Of a DNA stretch of 7,455 nt, positions 4,883 to 7,455 are shown in pieces. The stretch spans positions 1-7,455 of the forward strand of contig CAIMEK010000723.1 in assembly GCA_903839965.1 (NCBI GenBank), read 5' to 3'. The notes beneath the pieces are model-generated. The model was not told the origin of the DNA. It saw only the letters and a list, made by a program, of their open reading frames with translations, and made no database searches. The stretch is from an uncultured Acetobacteraceae bacterium (GTDB taxonomy: Bacteria > Pseudomonadota > Alphaproteobacteria > Acetobacterales > Acetobacteraceae). The translations under genes were made by a program, and so were the position numbers. Positions within the stretch are counted from its first letter, which is position 1. Each line of letters starts with the position of its first letter.

Positions 4883-7309
4883 ATGGCCGTTGCCGTCCAG
4901 GCCCGCCGGCAGGCGAGGCGGTTCGCTTCCGAGGCGGTGCGTTCGCTCGTCCGCCGGCGGCTCGCGGAACTTGGCGCGTTGTTCATCGCCCTGGCCGGCA
5001 TGGCCGTGTTGCTGGCCCTGGCCTGCTACGACGCCCGCGACCCCTCGCTCAACACCGCCACCACGCGGCTGGCGCACAACCTGGCAGGACGGCCCGGCGC
5101 GCTGGTCGCCGACCTGCTGCTGCAGGGTTTCGGCATCGCCGGCGTGCTGCCCGGCATCGCCCTGCTGGCCTGGGCCTGGCGCCTGGGCTCGCACCGCGGT
5201 CTGATCAACCTGCCATTGCGCCTCGCCGCCCTGCTCGGGGCGCTGCCGGTAACGGCGGCGGTGCTGGCCTCGGTGCCCACCCCGTATTCTTTTGCCCGCG
5301 GCTGGCCGACCGCCGCCGGACTGGGCGGGGCCACCGGTGCAGTGCTGAAGGGCGACGTGCTGGCGGCCGGCTCCGCGTTGCTGGGCCCGGTCGGTCCCGT
5401 GCTGGTGTGGCTGCTCGCGGCCGCGCTGTCGGTCGTGCTGGTGGTGCTGGCGCTCGGGCTGACCGCCGGCGAGTGGCGGATGGCCGGGCGCGCCGTGCGG
5501 CGCTCCGCCCGCGGCGGGCGCACCGCCGTCGGCCTGTTCGGCCGCGCCTCGCACCGCGTCGGCTCCGCCGGCCTGCGATTGTTGCAGCGCATCAACGGCA
5601 CCCGCCCCCGCCGAGTCGCGACGCCCGAACCCGAGCCCGAGGAAGCCATCGAAGCCCCGCGCGCCGAGCCCCGCATCCGTGTGCCCGAGGCCCCGGTCGC
5701 GCGGCCCGAACCCGTCGTGGCCCGCGCGCGCGTCACCGCGTCGGCCAAGAAGCCCACCCCGCCGCCGCACCAGGAAACCCTGCCGCTGGAAGGCGGCTGG
5801 CGCTTCCCCTCGCTCGACCTGCTCAAGGCCGCCCCGTCGCGTGACGCCATCGGCGCCCCCACCGACGAGGCGCTGCAGGCCAATGCCCGGCTGCTCGAAT
5901 CGGTGCTGGCCGACTACGGCGTGCAGGGCCAGATCGTCGAAATCCTGCCCGGGCCGGTGGTGACGCTCTACGAGCTGGAGCCGGCGCCCGGCATCCGCAG
6001 CGCCCGCGTCATCGGGCTCGCCGACGACGTCGCCCGCAGCCTCTCGGTCGCCGCCGTGCGCATCGCCACCGTGCCGGGGCGCAACGTCATCGGCATCGAG
6101 GTGCCGAACAGCCGCCGCGAGACCATCTCCCTCGCCGCCCTGCTCAAGAGCGAGGCATGGGAGCGGGCGCCGTCGCGGCTGGCGCTGGCGCTCGGCAAGG
6201 ACATCGGCGGCAAGCCGGTGGTGGTCGACCTCGCCCGCATGCCGCACGTGCTGGTGGCCGGCACCACCGGCTCGGGCAAGTCGGTCGGCATCAATGCGAT
6301 GATCCTGTCGCTGCTCTACCGCATGTCGCCCGACCAGTGCCGGCTGATCCTGATCGACCCGAAGATGCTCGAGCTGTCGCTCTACGACGGCATTCCGCAC
6401 CTGATGGCCCCGGTGGTCACCGAACCCGCCAAGGCGGTGGTGGCGCTGAAATGGGTGGTGCGCGAAATGGAGCGCCGCTACCGCTCGATGAGCCAGCTCG
6501 GCGTGCGCAACATTGGCGGTTACAACGACCGCGTCGCCGACGCCCAGGCGCGCGGCGAAGTGGTGACCCGCCGCGTGCAGACCGGCTTCGACCCGGAAAC
6601 CAGCAAGCCGATCTTCGAGGAGCAGCCGCTGGCGCTGGAGAAGCTGCCGTTCATCGTCGTCGTCATCGACGAGATGGCCGACCTGATGATGGTGGCCGGC
6701 AAGGAGATCGAGGCGGCCGTGCAGCGGCTGGCGCAGATGGCGCGCGCCGCCGGCATCCACGTGGTCATGGCCACCCAGCGCCCGTCGGTCGACGTCATCA
6801 CCGGCGTCATCAAGGCCAATTTCCCCACCCGGATCAGTTTCCAGGTGATCAGCAAGTTCGACAGCCGCACCATCCTGGGCGAGCAGGGCTCCGAACAGCT
6901 GCTCGGCCAGGGCGACATGCTCTACATGGCCGGCGGTGGCCGCATCACCCGAGTGCACGGGCCGCTGGTGTCGGACCGCGAGGTGGAGGACGTCGCGGCG
7001 TTCCTGCGCGAGCAGGGCGAGCCGCAGTATATCGAGGACGTCACCGAGGCGCCGGACGACGGCGAGGGGTTGGCGCTATCGGGCATTTCGGCGGCCGGCG
7101 ACAGCGAGAAGGGGCTGTTCGACCAAGCCGTCGACGTGGTGTCGCGCGAGGGCAAGGCCTCCACCAGCTTCATCCAGCGCCACCTGCAGATCGGCTACAA
7201 CCGCGCCGCCCGGCTGATCGAGCAGATGGAAAAGGAAGGCATCGTCGGCCCCGCCAACCACGTCGGCAAACGCGAAGTTCTCGCGCGCCGCCTCAGCGAC
7301 GACGAGTAA
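4883..7309 (+). CDS. ftsK: DNA translocase FtsK (FtsK/SpoIIIE family), complete
   Basis: A septum-anchored double-stranded DNA pump that clears chromosome ends from the division site and, in relatives, activates XerCD at dif. The 808-aa product has about four membrane segments near the N-terminus (roughly 29-49, 74-98, 110-131, 165-193). A short Pro/Ala/Glu/Arg-rich linker follows (about 240-300), far shorter than the E. coli linker and typical of alphaproteobacteria. The alpha/beta motor comes next: Walker A GTTGSGKS at 460-467 (Lys466), Walker B FIVVVIDE at 590-597 (Asp596, Glu597), and the conserved MATQRPSVDVITG (629-641) and RTILGEQGSEQLLGQGDMLY (662-681). The C-terminal winged-helix gamma domain (about 745-808, with KASTSFIQRHLQIGYNRAARLIE) reads the polar KOPS motifs. 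All key motor residues are intact. The ATG at 4883 follows CGGGGATAGTCC, which offers a modest ribosome site, and leaves a basic N-terminus before the first membrane helix. Confidence 0.97.
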   Translation: MAVAVQARRQARRFASEAVRSLVRRRLAELGALFIALAGMAVLLALACYDARDPSLNTATTRLAHNLAGRPGALVADLLLQGFGIAGVLPGIALLAWAWRLGSHRGLINLPLRLAALLGALPVTAAVLASVPTPYSFARGWPTAAGLGGATGAVLKGDVLAAGSALLGPVGPVLVWLLAAALSVVLVVLALGLTAGEWRMAGRAVRRSARGGRTAVGLFGRASHRVGSAGLRLLQRINGTRPRRVATPEPEPEEAIEAPRAEPRIRVPEAPVARPEPVVARARVTASAKKPTPPPHQETLPLEGGWRFPSLDLLKAAPSRDAIGAPTDEALQANARLLESVLADYGVQGQIVEILPGPVVTLYELEPAPGIRSARVIGLADDVARSLSVAAVRIATVPGRNVIGIEVPNSRRETISLAALLKSEAWERAPSRLALALGKDIGGKPVVVDLARMPHVLVAGTTGSGKSVGINAMILSLLYRMSPDQCRLILIDPKMLELSLYDGIPHLMAPVVTEPAKAVVALKWVVREMERRYRSMSQLGVRNIGGYNDRVADAQARGEVVTRRVQTGFDPETSKPIFEEQPLALEKLPFIVVVIDEMADLMMVAGKEIEAAVQRLAQMARAAGIHVVMATQRPSVDVITGVIKANFPTRISFQVISKFDSRTILGEQGSEQLLGQGDMLYMAGGGRITRVHGPLVSDREVEDVAAFLREQGEPQYIEDVTEAPDDGEGLALSGISAAGDSEKGLFDQAVDVVSREGKASTSFIQRHLQIGYNRAARLIEQMEKEGIVGPANHVGKREVLARRLSDDE

Positions 7310-7339
7310 TACCCAGCGGCACATTGATTGACTCGTCCT

Positions 7340-7370
7340 GGCCGGGCGTGGCCCGGGCCTGCCGCGCAGG
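7340..7370. terminator. Two adjacent GC-rich hairpins downstream of ftsK
   Basis: CCGGGC-GTG-GCCCGG (7342-7356) is a perfect 6-bp stem, which can lengthen by GG/CC (7340-7341 with 7358-7359) around a bulged G. It is followed at once by CCTGC-CGC-GCAGG (7358-7370). The two compete for 7358-7359. No T-run follows on either strand, so the pair may be a structure-assisted, possibly bidirectional, stop between ftsK and a convergent neighbour. Confidence 0.35.
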
Positions 7371-7388
7371 GGCAGCCGCCCGACGTGA

Positions 7389-7455
7389 TCACGGCATGGG
7401 CATAGGGCCCATCGGCGCCGCCGCCGCCCCGGCCGTGGCCACCGTCACATCCACC
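7389..7455 (-). CDS. Possible 3' end of a convergent gene, truncated by window edge
   Basis: On the minus strand a frame is open from the window edge to TGA at 7391-7389 and reads VDVTVATAGAAAAPMGPMPMP. Its third codon positions are almost all G or C, and convergent orientation toward ftsK would fit the hairpins between them. The plus-strand alternative, ATG at 7396 (MGIGPIGAAAAPAV), has no ribosome site, includes an ATA codon and lacks the basic residues of a signal peptide. With only 21 residues visible no family can be named, and chance openness in GC-rich DNA is quite possible. Confidence 0.25.
   Translation of the reverse strand, partial: VDVTVATAGAAAAPMGPMPMP

Noticed and set aside
4805..6958. 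717-codon open frame antisense to ftsK, rich in His, Gly, Ala, Arg and Gln
   Set aside because: Stop-free antisense frames are common opposite highly GC-rich genes. The composition is the typical mirror of ftsK codons, no domain is visible, and ftsK itself is unambiguous.
1..7455. CRISPR arrays, tRNA/rRNA genes, insertion sequences
   Set aside because: No regularly spaced repeats, cloverleaf-like segment, rRNA motif, transposase or terminal inverted repeats flanking an element were found on reading.

Overview
The window joins two unlike pieces of DNA. Bases 1 to about 1668 are visibly AT-richer, with mixed codon use and no core genes. From about 1669 to the end the DNA is very GC-rich, has strong G/C third-position bias and carries well-known chromosomal genes. 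Protein sequence, gene content and GC richness point to an alphaproteobacterium, probably Rhodospirillales/Acetobacteraceae. That placement is inferred from GlnK/AmtB/FtsK sequence style and not from a marker gene.

Accessory segment (1-1668): the window opens inside the C-terminal two thirds of a SIR2-like protein (plus strand, ends 581). It has the Asn and His positions expected of the NAD-cleaving SIR2 effectors found in many anti-phage systems. Facing it on the minus strand is a compact two-gene unit: a 76-aa protein (1144-1374) followed by a 188-aa protein (571-1137). I recognise neither. The second gene starts at TTG, 6 nt after the TGA of the first and in the same frame, with an AGGAG ribosome binding site made of the last codons of the first gene. 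Its 3' end overlaps the SIR2-like gene tail-to-tail by 11 bp. Bases 1459-1668 have no convincing gene but hold several short inverted repeats and lead to the GC-content step at the end of the ubiquinone hydroxylase gene. This looks like the edge of a small, possibly defence-related, island.

Core segment (1669-7455): a UbiH/UbiF/COQ6-type FAD monooxygenase (minus) is divergent from a glnK-amtB operon (plus), the nitrogen-status sensor and the ammonium channel it regulates. A sigma-54-like element lies just upstream of glnK, as expected for nitrogen control. After a compact G/C hairpin and a sigma-70-like promoter comes a complete ftsK/spoIIIE DNA translocase gene. The last 146 bases hold two GC-rich hairpins and possibly the 3' end of a convergent gene.

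The most interesting part is the left 1.4 kb: a SIR2-like NADase candidate abutting an unrecognised, tightly coupled two-gene operon at a genome-composition junction. Only part of the SIR2-like gene is visible and nothing here proves a joint function.
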